Origin: an uncultured Arenicella sp.
GTDB taxonomy: Bacteria; Pseudomonadota; Gammaproteobacteria; Arenicellales; Arenicellaceae
Assembly: GCA_938048185.1 (NCBI GenBank)
Contig: CALIVT010000008.1
Coordinates: 31,831-95,830 of the forward strand
Reading direction: 5' to 3'
DNA length: 64,000 bases
Below are positions 24,735 to 32,226 of this stretch, piece by piece. The notes under the pieces are model-generated. The model saw nothing but the letters and a program-made list of their open reading frames with translations, searched no databases and was not told where the DNA came from. The first letter of the stretch is position 1. Each line of letters begins with the position of its first letter. The translations under genes and the position numbers were made by a program.

Positions 24735-26465
24735 ATGACTGTATCAAGCGTAACCCCCGCTCGTGATCCGAACGAGAAAACCATTCTCGGGCATCCACGT
24801 GGGCTATTTATTTTATTCCTCACTGAAATGTGGGAGCGATTTTCGTACTACGGCATGCGTGGTCTGTTAATCGTCTACCTTACACAACATTTTTTATTCT
24901 CAGATGAAAAATCAAGCTTAATTTACGGCGCGTATACCGCGCTCGTTTATGTAATGACAATTATCGGCGGCTCTCTAGCAGATAGATATCTCGGGGCTCG
25001 CAAAGCCGTGACCTTCGGCGCGATTCTACTAGTGTTAGGTCATTTTGGCATGGCATTCGAGGGCAACGGGTCAACTCAAAACTTGAGCTATAACGGCAAC
25101 ACGTATCAAATCGAATTGGATGGCCGAGGCGGCGATGCTCGACAACAACTTGTAACACCTCAAGGTCGCTCGTACGTGAACTTTAGTGAAACAACCATGA
25201 GCATTGACGACGCGACTGCACTTGGATTACCTGCGGTCATTGATCGAAGTGACATCACCATGAGTGTCGAGCGCGAAGAAAAATACGTAAACATCCTCTA
25301 TCTCTCACTGGCATTATTGATTGCTGGGGTCGGTTTTCTAAAAGCAAACATATCAACCATTGTTGGCTCGCTTTATGGGTTTGGTGATTCTCGCCGAGAC
25401 TCAGGCTTTACGATTTTTTATATGGGCATCAACATGGGCGCCTTCCTAGCGTCAATCGCATGCGGTTACTTAGGCATTGTGCATGGCTGGAAATACGGGT
25501 TCGGTTTAGCTGGTTTTGGTATGTTGTTGGGTCTCGCTATTTTCCTATTTAACCAGAGCTGGTTAGAAGGCAAGGCTGAGCCACCTTCAATGGAAAAACT
25601 TAAAGAAAAAGTATTCTTATTCATCGATCGTGAAATGCTGTGTTACCTCATCGGCATCGGCATCATCGTCGTGTCGATGCTGTTAGTAATGAACGAAGAA
25701 TTGGTGGGCGGTATCCTTGGCCCAATTGGCATAGTCATGCTTATATTTCTAGTTGGCTATTCATTTATGGCGCTACAAGGGGATGAGCGTTCGCGTATGT
25801 TGGCGGCCATCTATTTCGTGTTAGCGCAAATACCGTTCTGGGCTCTTTTTGAGCAAGCAGGCTCATCGCTGAATTTATTTACCACGCGTTTGGTTGATAG
25901 AGAAATATTAGGCTGGTCAGTGCCAGGCCCCGTTTTTCAATCGCTGAATGCGGGCTTTATTTTCATCTTTGCACCGCTCGTGGCGTGGCTTTGGATTTGG
26001 TTAGCGAAACGTAACCTCAACCCGTCGACACCCGTTAAATTTGCAATCGGCGTGGCGCTTGCCGGCCTTGGTTTTCTAGCGCTAGTCGCAGGTATGAAAG
26101 GCTCAGGGCTAGAGGGCTTCACTCCCGTCATTTTCATCTTCTTAATTTACTGGATTCATACCATGGGCGAGCTCTTTGTTTCACCAGTGGGTCTGTCGGT
26201 GGTCACTAAACTTGCGCCGGCTAAGATCGTTGGCATGACCATGGGTGCATGGTTTCTGTACTCCGGCTTATCAAACTACCTCGCTGGCGTGATAGCTCGA
26301 ACCACCGGCGCTGAAACCATCGGCGGACAGATGACTAATGTAGCCGCAGCAAAAGCGGGCTATATAGAAGTTTATTCACAAGTTGGGTACATCGCGTTAG
26401 GTATCGCACTCGTAATGCTGATTATCTCTCCTGTTATTAAGAAAATGATGCGCGACGCTGATTAG
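24735..26465 (+). CDS. Proton-dependent di/tripeptide transporter (POT family)
   Basis: A 576-residue MFS peptide:H+ symporter. The POT signature E-M-W-E-R-F-S-Y-Y-G-M-R sits in helix 1, and about 14 helices follow. Unlike the usual 480-500-residue bacterial POT, it has an extra polar segment of about 70 residues between helices 3 and 4 (about residues 110-185). This begins after F-G-M-A-F-E-G and is probably a periplasmic loop. The reading frame can begin at 24645, but ATG 24735 has AAAGGA at good spacing and the family N-terminus. Divergent from opp and 10 nt before the M2 peptidase, so it belongs to the peptide-use locus. Confidence 0.92.
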   Translation: MTVSSVTPARDPNEKTILGHPRGLFILFLTEMWERFSYYGMRGLLIVYLTQHFLFSDEKSSLIYGAYTALVYVMTIIGGSLADRYLGARKAVTFGAILLVLGHFGMAFEGNGSTQNLSYNGNTYQIELDGRGGDARQQLVTPQGRSYVNFSETTMSIDDATALGLPAVIDRSDITMSVEREEKYVNILYLSLALLIAGVGFLKANISTIVGSLYGFGDSRRDSGFTIFYMGINMGAFLASIACGYLGIVHGWKYGFGLAGFGMLLGLAIFLFNQSWLEGKAEPPSMEKLKEKVFLFIDREMLCYLIGIGIIVVSMLLVMNEELVGGILGPIGIVMLIFLVGYSFMALQGDERSRMLAAIYFVLAQIPFWALFEQAGSSLNLFTTRLVDREILGWSVPGPVFQSLNAGFIFIFAPLVAWLWIWLAKRNLNPSTPVKFAIGVALAGLGFLALVAGMKGSGLEGFTPVIFIFLIYWIHTMGELFVSPVGLSVVTKLAPAKIVGMTMGAWFLYSGLSNYLAGVIARTTGAETIGGQMTNVAAAKAGYIEVYSQVGYIALGIALVMLIISPVIKKMMRDAD

Positions 26466-26475
26466 GAGCATGACT

Positions 26476-28293
26476 ATGAAAATCAAATCACTATTAATCG
26501 GCACCGCACTTTTTGTGTCGACGTCTTTTGTGGCATCAACGACTGTGTATGCAGATGGCCACGCTGAAAAGCAAGAAACCGCCAAAGAGTTTGTTGCTCG
26601 CATTCAAGAAGAAGGCCGAAAACTTGCAAAAGAAGTTGAAGCTGCTTACTGGGTGCGTAATACCTATATCACGCCAGACACCGCCGTATTAGCCGCCAAA
26701 GCAGGTGAGCGGTCATTGGCATTTGAAAGCTCAGTGGTCGAGCAAGCTAAGCGTTTTAAAGGCACCAAAATGGACGCCGAAACCGCGCGTGCCATTGAGT
26801 TGATGTTGCGCGGCTCGTCCGCCCCGGCGCCAAACGACCCTAAGCTTCAAGCTGAGCTCGCCCAGGTTTTGACCGATATGGAAGGCCAGTATGGCTCAGG
26901 CAAGTACTGTAACGAAAATGGCGAATGCCGCGAGCTGCAAGAGCTTGAAGCCGTTTTGGCCGAATCGCGTGACTACCAAGAACTGCTCGACGTTTGGCAA
27001 GGCTGGCGATCGGTTTCCCCGGCTTACCGCAAAACCTATCAGCGCTTTGTAGAGCTAGGCAATCAAGGCGCCCAGGACTCGGGCTATGAAAACCTCGCCG
27101 AAGCATGGAAGTCAGGATACGACATGGATACCGGCGAGTTCACAATTGAGGCGCGGCGTTTATGGGAACAGGTAAAACCATTTTATGAGGAGCTGCATTG
27201 CCATGTTCGTGCCAAATTAGGCGAGCAATACGGCACCGACAAGGTGCCGGCTGACGGCCCTATCCCAGCGCATTTATTGGGTAATATGTGGTCGCAAACG
27301 TGGGAAAATATTTACCCCATTATGGAGCCCTATAAAGGTGTTGCCTCGCTAGACGTGACTAAAGCACTCAAAGAGCAAGGTTATGATGAGTTGAAGATGA
27401 CTAAGACAGCCGAAGGCTTCTTTACGTCATTAGGTCTGCCAGCCCTACCTGAGAGCTTTTATGAAAATTCCATGATCAAAAAACCACGTGATCGAAATGT
27501 GGTTTGCCACGCCAGCGCTTGGGATATGGATAACGGCAATGATCCGCGTATCAAGCAATGCGTCGAAATCACAGAAGAGCAGCTCAGCACCTTGCACCAC
27601 GAACTAGGTCACATCTACTACTACATCATGTACAAAGGCCAGCCGCCGATATTCAAAGGCGGCGCGCACGATGGCTTTCATGAGGCAATTGGCGATACTA
27701 TTGTGCTGTCAATGACGCCGAGCTACCTCAAAGAGAAAGGCTTGATCGACGAAGTTGTTGTGAGCGAAGAGGCAACGCTAAACAAGCAAATGAAGCTGGC
27801 CTTAGAGAAAATCGCGTTCCTACCCTTTGGTAAAATGATCGACGAATGGCGTTGGAAAGTTTTCTCAGGCGAAATAGCACCCGAAGACTACAACCAAGGC
27901 TGGTGGGATTTACGCACTGAATATCAAGGTATTAAACCGCCGCTAGCGCGCAGTGAAAAAGACTTTGATGCCGGTGCGAAGTACCACATTCCGGGCAACA
28001 CGCCGTATACGCGCTACTTTTTGTCTTTCATTATGCAATTTCAATTCCACAAAGCATTGTGTGAAAAATCTGGACACAAAGGGCCGCTGCACGAGTGCTC
28101 AATTTACGACAATAAAGTTGCCGGTAAAGCCTTGGGCGATATGTTAACCATGGGTCAAAGTAAGCCTTGGCCCGATGCAATGGAAGCGCTAACCGGCCAA
28201 CGTAAGATGGACGCCAGTGCGATCATTGATTACTTTGCGCCCTTGAACGCTTATTTAAAAGAGCAAAACGCAAACCGTCAATGCGGTTGGTAG
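26476..28293 (+). CDS. Peptidase M2 family (angiotensin-converting enzyme-like) dipeptidyl carboxypeptidase
   Basis: A 605-residue secreted zinc peptidase that releases dipeptides from peptide C-termini. A signal peptide (cleaved near V-Y-A-D) is followed by the ACE fold. Zinc ligands are in H-H-E-L-G-H near residue 374, with the third ligand Glu in F-H-E-A-I-G-D about 24 residues later. ATG 26476 was chosen over 26470 because AGGAG is 7 nt before it but only 1 nt before the earlier ATG. It directly follows the POT gene, which imports di- and tripeptides; the pairing of dipeptide release with uptake is the best clue to its role. Confidence 0.94.
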   Translation: MKIKSLLIGTALFVSTSFVASTTVYADGHAEKQETAKEFVARIQEEGRKLAKEVEAAYWVRNTYITPDTAVLAAKAGERSLAFESSVVEQAKRFKGTKMDAETARAIELMLRGSSAPAPNDPKLQAELAQVLTDMEGQYGSGKYCNENGECRELQELEAVLAESRDYQELLDVWQGWRSVSPAYRKTYQRFVELGNQGAQDSGYENLAEAWKSGYDMDTGEFTIEARRLWEQVKPFYEELHCHVRAKLGEQYGTDKVPADGPIPAHLLGNMWSQTWENIYPIMEPYKGVASLDVTKALKEQGYDELKMTKTAEGFFTSLGLPALPESFYENSMIKKPRDRNVVCHASAWDMDNGNDPRIKQCVEITEEQLSTLHHELGHIYYYIMYKGQPPIFKGGAHDGFHEAIGDTIVLSMTPSYLKEKGLIDEVVVSEEATLNKQMKLALEKIAFLPFGKMIDEWRWKVFSGEIAPEDYNQGWWDLRTEYQGIKPPLARSEKDFDAGAKYHIPGNTPYTRYFLSFIMQFQFHKALCEKSGHKGPLHECSIYDNKVAGKALGDMLTMGQSKPWPDAMEALTGQRKMDASAIIDYFAPLNAYLKEQNANRQCGW

Positions 28294-28306
28294 AGGCTCG
28301 TTCTCA

Positions 28307-28353
28307 CTCGCTGTTCGAAATAGCGAATTAATCGCTATTTCGGACGCAGCGAG
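28307..28353 (+). other. Two-tier stem-loop after the M2 peptidase gene
   Basis: An inner 11-bp perfect stem (CGAAATAGCGA 28316-28326 with TCGCTATTTCG 28332-28342, 5-nt loop) is continued by an outer 7-bp stem CTCGCTG / CAGCGAG (28307-28313 and 28347-28353). No U-run follows, so it is not a classic terminator; it may protect the mRNA 3' end or act with Rho. Confidence 0.5.
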
Positions 28354-28431
28354 AAACCTCGTGTGACTAGCCCTATCTAGTTGCACGCAAGTCTCGTTCT
28401 CTAACCGTTGATACACTATTTAATCTGAATC

Positions 28432-29028
28432 ATGACCTTAATATCGGCCGCTCTACTTCTCTTTTTGGTAATGGACCCGCTGGGCAATATCCCGCTCTTC
28501 CTGACCGCACTTAAAAACGTTGCGCCTGCGCGCCGTTTAAAAGTCATTGTGCGCGAGTTATTTATTGCATTGACGGTGATGATTGTCTTCTTGTTTTCGG
28601 GTCAAGCGTTTCTCTCGGCGCTGCATATTTCAGAGCCAGCGTTAACGGCTACCGGTGGCGTAATCTTGTTCTTGATCGCTTTGAAAATGATCTTTCCGGC
28701 GGATAACTCAAATCATAAGCCGACCGAAGAAGAGCCTTTTATTGTGCCGCTCGCAATTCCCTATATAGCCGGGCCGTCGGCCTTAGCGACGCTGTTGTTA
28801 ATCATGAACGGTGAACCTGAGCGTTGGCCAGAATGGCTGGCCGCGCTATTTGCGGCCTGGTTCGCGTCTGGTTTGATTTTAATCTGCGCTGGCCCATTGG
28901 CTAAGGTGCTTAGAAACAGAGGCTTGATTGCTATCGAGCGACTAATGGGAATGGTTCTGGTGGCGATTGCCATTCAAATGCTGATGAATGGCATCGCTCA
29001 ATTTATCGAACAGATACGCGTGGCTTAG
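28432..29028 (+). CDS. MarC family integral membrane protein
   Basis: A 198-residue inner-membrane protein of the MarC/YchE/YhgN family with six predicted helices. Family motifs are V-M-D-P-L-G-N-I-P-L-F near residue 14 and P-L-A-I-P-Y-I-A-G-P-S-A near 105, each marking one half of an internal repeat. Despite the name, MarC proteins are not proven antibiotic-resistance factors and their transport substrate is unknown. Monocistronic by appearance; a short 16-bp tandem repeat follows it. Confidence 0.92.
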   Translation: MTLISAALLLFLVMDPLGNIPLFLTALKNVAPARRLKVIVRELFIALTVMIVFLFSGQAFLSALHISEPALTATGGVILFLIALKMIFPADNSNHKPTEEEPFIVPLAIPYIAGPSALATLLLIMNGEPERWPEWLAALFAAWFASGLILICAGPLAKVLRNRGLIAIERLMGMVLVAIAIQMLMNGIAQFIEQIRVA

Positions 29029-29030
29029 TC

Positions 29031-29078
29031 ATTTACTTACTTAGCCATTTAACTACTTAGCCATTTAACTACTTAGCC
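29031..29078. repeat. Three-copy 16-bp tandem repeat
   Basis: Three adjacent 16-bp units ending in CTACTTAGCC (first unit CTTACTTAGCC) lie in the 96-bp gap between the convergent MarC and YhcB genes. It is non-coding and the second and third units are identical, so it looks like a small slippage product. Confidence 0.8.
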
Positions 29079-29124
29079 ATCAGTTTCAGGGGCATTTAAA
29101 AATTGCTCCGCTTACTCTCTATGG

Positions 29125-29769
29125 CTAAGCCTTCGCTTGCTCTTTTGCTGCCTCTTTAAGCGCTTTAACCGTTTGCTCGCCCAAGGCTTTATCAACCTTA
29201 GCTTGGGCTGCGTCTCTTTTGGCTTGCTCTGAGGAATCTACCGCTGATTTTTGCTCGGCTGGGGGCTGTTTATCTTTGTCCGCTGAGGGCTCTTTATCCG
29301 CTGAGGGCTCTTTATCCGCTGAGGGCTCTTTATCCGCTGAGGGCTCTTTATTCGCTGAGGGCTCTTTATCCGCTGAAGGCTCTTTGTCCGCTGAAGGCTC
29401 TTTGTCCGCTGAAGGCTCTTTGTCCGCTGAGGGCTCTTCTTTAGCGATAGGCTCCTTCTTTTCTATCTTAAGCTCGGTTTTCGACTCATCGGCAAGACCC
29501 GCCGCAACACTGTCGGGGCGACAAAGTGAGGTCGCTCCGACCGCTAAATGTTTGTATAAGTCTTGATATTGCTCGGTCATGTTTTGAAATTTCTTCGAGG
29601 TCGCCTCAAAGTGTTCCTCAACCTTATTTTGATAGTCTTGATATTCCTCTTTTATGCTCGATGGCGAGGCTGAGCCACTGCTAAGTTTGTTCCATAACAA
29701 CAATAATAATGCCCCGCAGACTAGGCCGGCGACAAATACGAGGATAAATTGCAATAATTCTTGTTCCAT
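29125..29769 (-). CDS. YhcB/ZapG (DUF1043) membrane protein with repeat tail
   Basis: A 214-residue protein. One N-terminal membrane helix (F-I-L-V-F-V-A-G-L-V-C-G-A-L-L) is followed by a coiled coil with the DUF1043 signature: Y-Q-N-K-V-E-E-H-F-E-A-T, L-Y-K-H-L-A-V-G-A-T-S-L-C. In E. coli this family links envelope growth and division. The C-terminal half, however, is nine copies of the hexapeptide E-P-S-A-D-K, then a Lys/Ala/Gln tail. The normal protein is about 130 residues, so the repeat accounts for most of the extra length. The tail should be disordered in the cytoplasm. Confidence 0.85.
   Translation of the reverse strand: MEQELLQFILVFVAGLVCGALLLLLWNKLSSGSASPSSIKEEYQDYQNKVEEHFEATSKKFQNMTEQYQDLYKHLAVGATSLCRPDSVAAGLADESKTELKIEKKEPIAKEEPSADKEPSADKEPSADKEPSADKEPSANKEPSADKEPSADKEPSADKEPSADKDKQPPAEQKSAVDSSEQAKRDAAQAKVDKALGEQTVKALKEAAKEQAKA
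29279..29440. repeat. 18-bp minisatellite inside the YhcB-like gene
   Basis: Nine exact-length 18-bp units (TCCGCTGAGGGCTCTTTA and variants) keep frame and encode E-P-S-A-D-K repeats on the minus strand. Units 1-5 carry GAGGGCTCTTTA, units 6-8 carry GAAGGCTCTTTG, and unit 5 has TTCG giving P-S-A-N-K. The grouping of variants shows recent block duplications, so copy number probably differs between strains. Confidence 0.95.
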
Positions 29770-30026
29770 GATGATCTCTATTTAGGTAATACTTAACGTT
29801 TCTAAGTTTAGCGCGGTTTGGTTACACTTGTTTGAATGGCAAGCTCAGATAAAGGTTAATAGTGATTACCGTTTGGAAATACAACACCTGGGCCCTACAC
29901 ATCGTTACTCTATAATGAATCTACTGGCTTTTCGGCTCATTTTTCGGCTATTGGTTGCGTAACCATCAATAGCCGCTTGTGAGTAGAAAGCAATAATCGC
30001 ACGTTTTTTTAGTTCTAATTCAATTG

Positions 30027-32177
30027 ATGTCTATGTTTAAACCACAGTTTACAAAATTTATAACTCCAAAGTGCTTTGCTTTGACGCGCTTTGCGTTGAT
30101 CGGTCTGAGCATGACTATCGTAAGCAACCTTGCTTTTGCAGACGTCAAGCGCGTTCCCGATGCCGCGCTCACGATGGACAAAAACCTTAGTTACGACATC
30201 CACAGCACTCTTTATTTACTGCGCTTTGGTCACTACTTGCCCAAAGACTTGGACGATGACTATTCTTCCAGAATATTTGACTCGTACTTAAAAACCCTAG
30301 ACCCGAATAAGGTTTATTTCACGCAAGCCGATATCTCGGAATTCGAGCCTTATCGAACTAAATTAGATGACCTGATCAAGAAGCGTGACGCAGAAATAGC
30401 GTTCGATATCTTCAAGCTGTTTCGTAAGCGCATGAGCGAGCGCACCGACTATATTCTCGAGCTAATCGATACCGACTTTGACTTTACCGAAAACGACACA
30501 ATCAATATCGATCGAGACAGTTTCACGTGGGCGGAAGACGAGCGCGAGGTAAAGGACAAGTGGGCTAAGCGTATCAAGAACGACATGCTGCAAGGCCTGA
30601 TGGCAAAAACCCCAGTCGCTGAAGTGCGCGAAAACTTAAAACGCCGCTACAACCGTCAGCACGATGTTATCTATCAATTAAAGGCCGATGAAGTTTTTGA
30701 ATGGTTCATGAACTCGTTCACGCGAGACCATGGCCCGCACACGACTTATATGTCGCATGTTACTGCTGAGAACTTTGAAATCAGCATGTCCTTGCAATTG
30801 ACGGGAATTGGCGCGGCACTGACAACCGACGAAGACTACACGGTTGTTAACCGCATTATAAAAGGTGGCCCAGCCGAGAAAAGCAAAGCCATACGAGCAG
30901 AAGACAAGATTGTGGCCGTTGGCCAAAAAGACGGCGAGATGATTAATGTAATCGGCTGGCGCTTGATGGACGTAGTGCAGATGATACGCGGCGATGTGGG
31001 CACCACCGTTCGACTTGATGTTCTGCCTGCTGACAATGCCCCTGGCTCGCCACCCGAGCGCCTAGAGCTCGTGCGAGATCTCATTCAACTTGAAGACCAG
31101 GCCGTTAAGCTTAGCCAGGTGGAAATTCCTGAAGGCGACCAGAAGCACAACTACTCGGTCATCAGTATTCCATCGTTCTACTCAAACGCGAATCAAGTAC
31201 GTAATGGCGGCGGCAAATTAGTGGCCACTACGCACGACGTTGAAGAGTTGCTCAAAGAGGTTACTGCCTCAGACTCGGACGGTTTGATCCTCGATTTACG
31301 CGGCAACGGCGGCGGCTACCTTAACGAAGCCGTTAGCCTAACCGGTTTGTTTATCGACCAAGGCCCAGTCGTACAAGTTGTGTCCAAGCCAAACCGACGC
31401 CAAGTGCACCGAGATCGCGACACAAACGTGGCTTATGATGGCCCACTTGTCGTGTTGATTGACCGGTACAGCGCGTCAGCGTCTGAGATTTTTGCCGGTG
31501 CATTACAAGACTATGGTCGCGCTTTAATCGTCGGCGAACGCTCATTTGGCAAAGGCACAGTGCAGTACCCCCGGCCTTTGCGAGACGGTAACAATGCTCG
31601 TAAAAGCCAGATAAAATTCACCAACGCGCAATTTTTCAGAATCAGTGGCAGCTCGACACAGCACCGCGGAGTAATTCCTGATATTACGCTGAATTCCGGC
31701 AAAGAAGACACCGAATTTGGCGAGCGTTCGTACGACAATGCCCTGCCTTGGTCGACTACCGAACCAGCCAAATACCAGCCGGGCTCGTTTGCCGCGACCT
31801 TGATAAGCAAGTTGACACGCCAACATACAGAGCGCTCTGAATTGTCGCCAGCGTTCGGACTGTTGCGCAAGAACTCTGAGCGCATCATGTCGAATAAAAA
31901 CGTCACACAACTGTCGTTAAACCTCGAAGAACGGCAAATTGAAAGTGACCAACGCGAGAAAGAGGCATTGGATAATTTAAACGCGTATCGCAAATCTCTA
32001 GGCTTGGAAGCGGTAACCGCCGAGACACGCAAAGACAACCCACTGCCGGGCGAAGACGAGCACTGGAATAGTGTTTATCACCAAGAAGCTGCGCATATTC
32101 TGCATGACTTCAATAAACTGTCGAACAAAGCAGTAATTACCAAGAATAGTGCGTCGACTCTGAACACAGCGAACTAG
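30027..32177 (+). CDS. prc: Tail-specific (C-terminal processing) protease
   Basis: A 716-residue periplasmic serine protease that trims or degrades proteins from their C-termini, including cell-wall hydrolases in E. coli. Layout: signal peptide (ending L-A-F-A-D), helical N-domain, PDZ domain at about 240-330, then the S41 core. The core has D-L-R-G-N-G-G-G near 425, catalytic Ser in Y-S-A-S-A-S-E-I-F near 480 and Lys in G-E-R-S-F-G-K-G-T near 508. A C-terminal DUF3340-type region follows. The longest frame starts at a TTG; the ATG directly after it (30027) or the one at 30033 is more likely. No strong ribosome site. Confidence 0.95.
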   Translation: MSMFKPQFTKFITPKCFALTRFALIGLSMTIVSNLAFADVKRVPDAALTMDKNLSYDIHSTLYLLRFGHYLPKDLDDDYSSRIFDSYLKTLDPNKVYFTQADISEFEPYRTKLDDLIKKRDAEIAFDIFKLFRKRMSERTDYILELIDTDFDFTENDTINIDRDSFTWAEDEREVKDKWAKRIKNDMLQGLMAKTPVAEVRENLKRRYNRQHDVIYQLKADEVFEWFMNSFTRDHGPHTTYMSHVTAENFEISMSLQLTGIGAALTTDEDYTVVNRIIKGGPAEKSKAIRAEDKIVAVGQKDGEMINVIGWRLMDVVQMIRGDVGTTVRLDVLPADNAPGSPPERLELVRDLIQLEDQAVKLSQVEIPEGDQKHNYSVISIPSFYSNANQVRNGGGKLVATTHDVEELLKEVTASDSDGLILDLRGNGGGYLNEAVSLTGLFIDQGPVVQVVSKPNRRQVHRDRDTNVAYDGPLVVLIDRYSASASEIFAGALQDYGRALIVGERSFGKGTVQYPRPLRDGNNARKSQIKFTNAQFFRISGSSTQHRGVIPDITLNSGKEDTEFGERSYDNALPWSTTEPAKYQPGSFAATLISKLTRQHTERSELSPAFGLLRKNSERIMSNKNVTQLSLNLEERQIESDQREKEALDNLNAYRKSLGLEAVTAETRKDNPLPGEDEHWNSVYHQEAAHILHDFNKLSNKAVITKNSASTLNTAN

Positions 32178-32226
32178 CTGAATTATACTGCATGGCCAAA
32201 GACAATTAAGGCAACCCTTATTGGCC

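Noticed and set aside
29219..29566. A 115-residue plus-strand frame with S-A-E-G-S-L repeats
   Set aside because: It is the antisense image of the 18-bp minisatellite in the YhcB-like gene; it has no ribosome site and ends in sequence that codes on the other strand.
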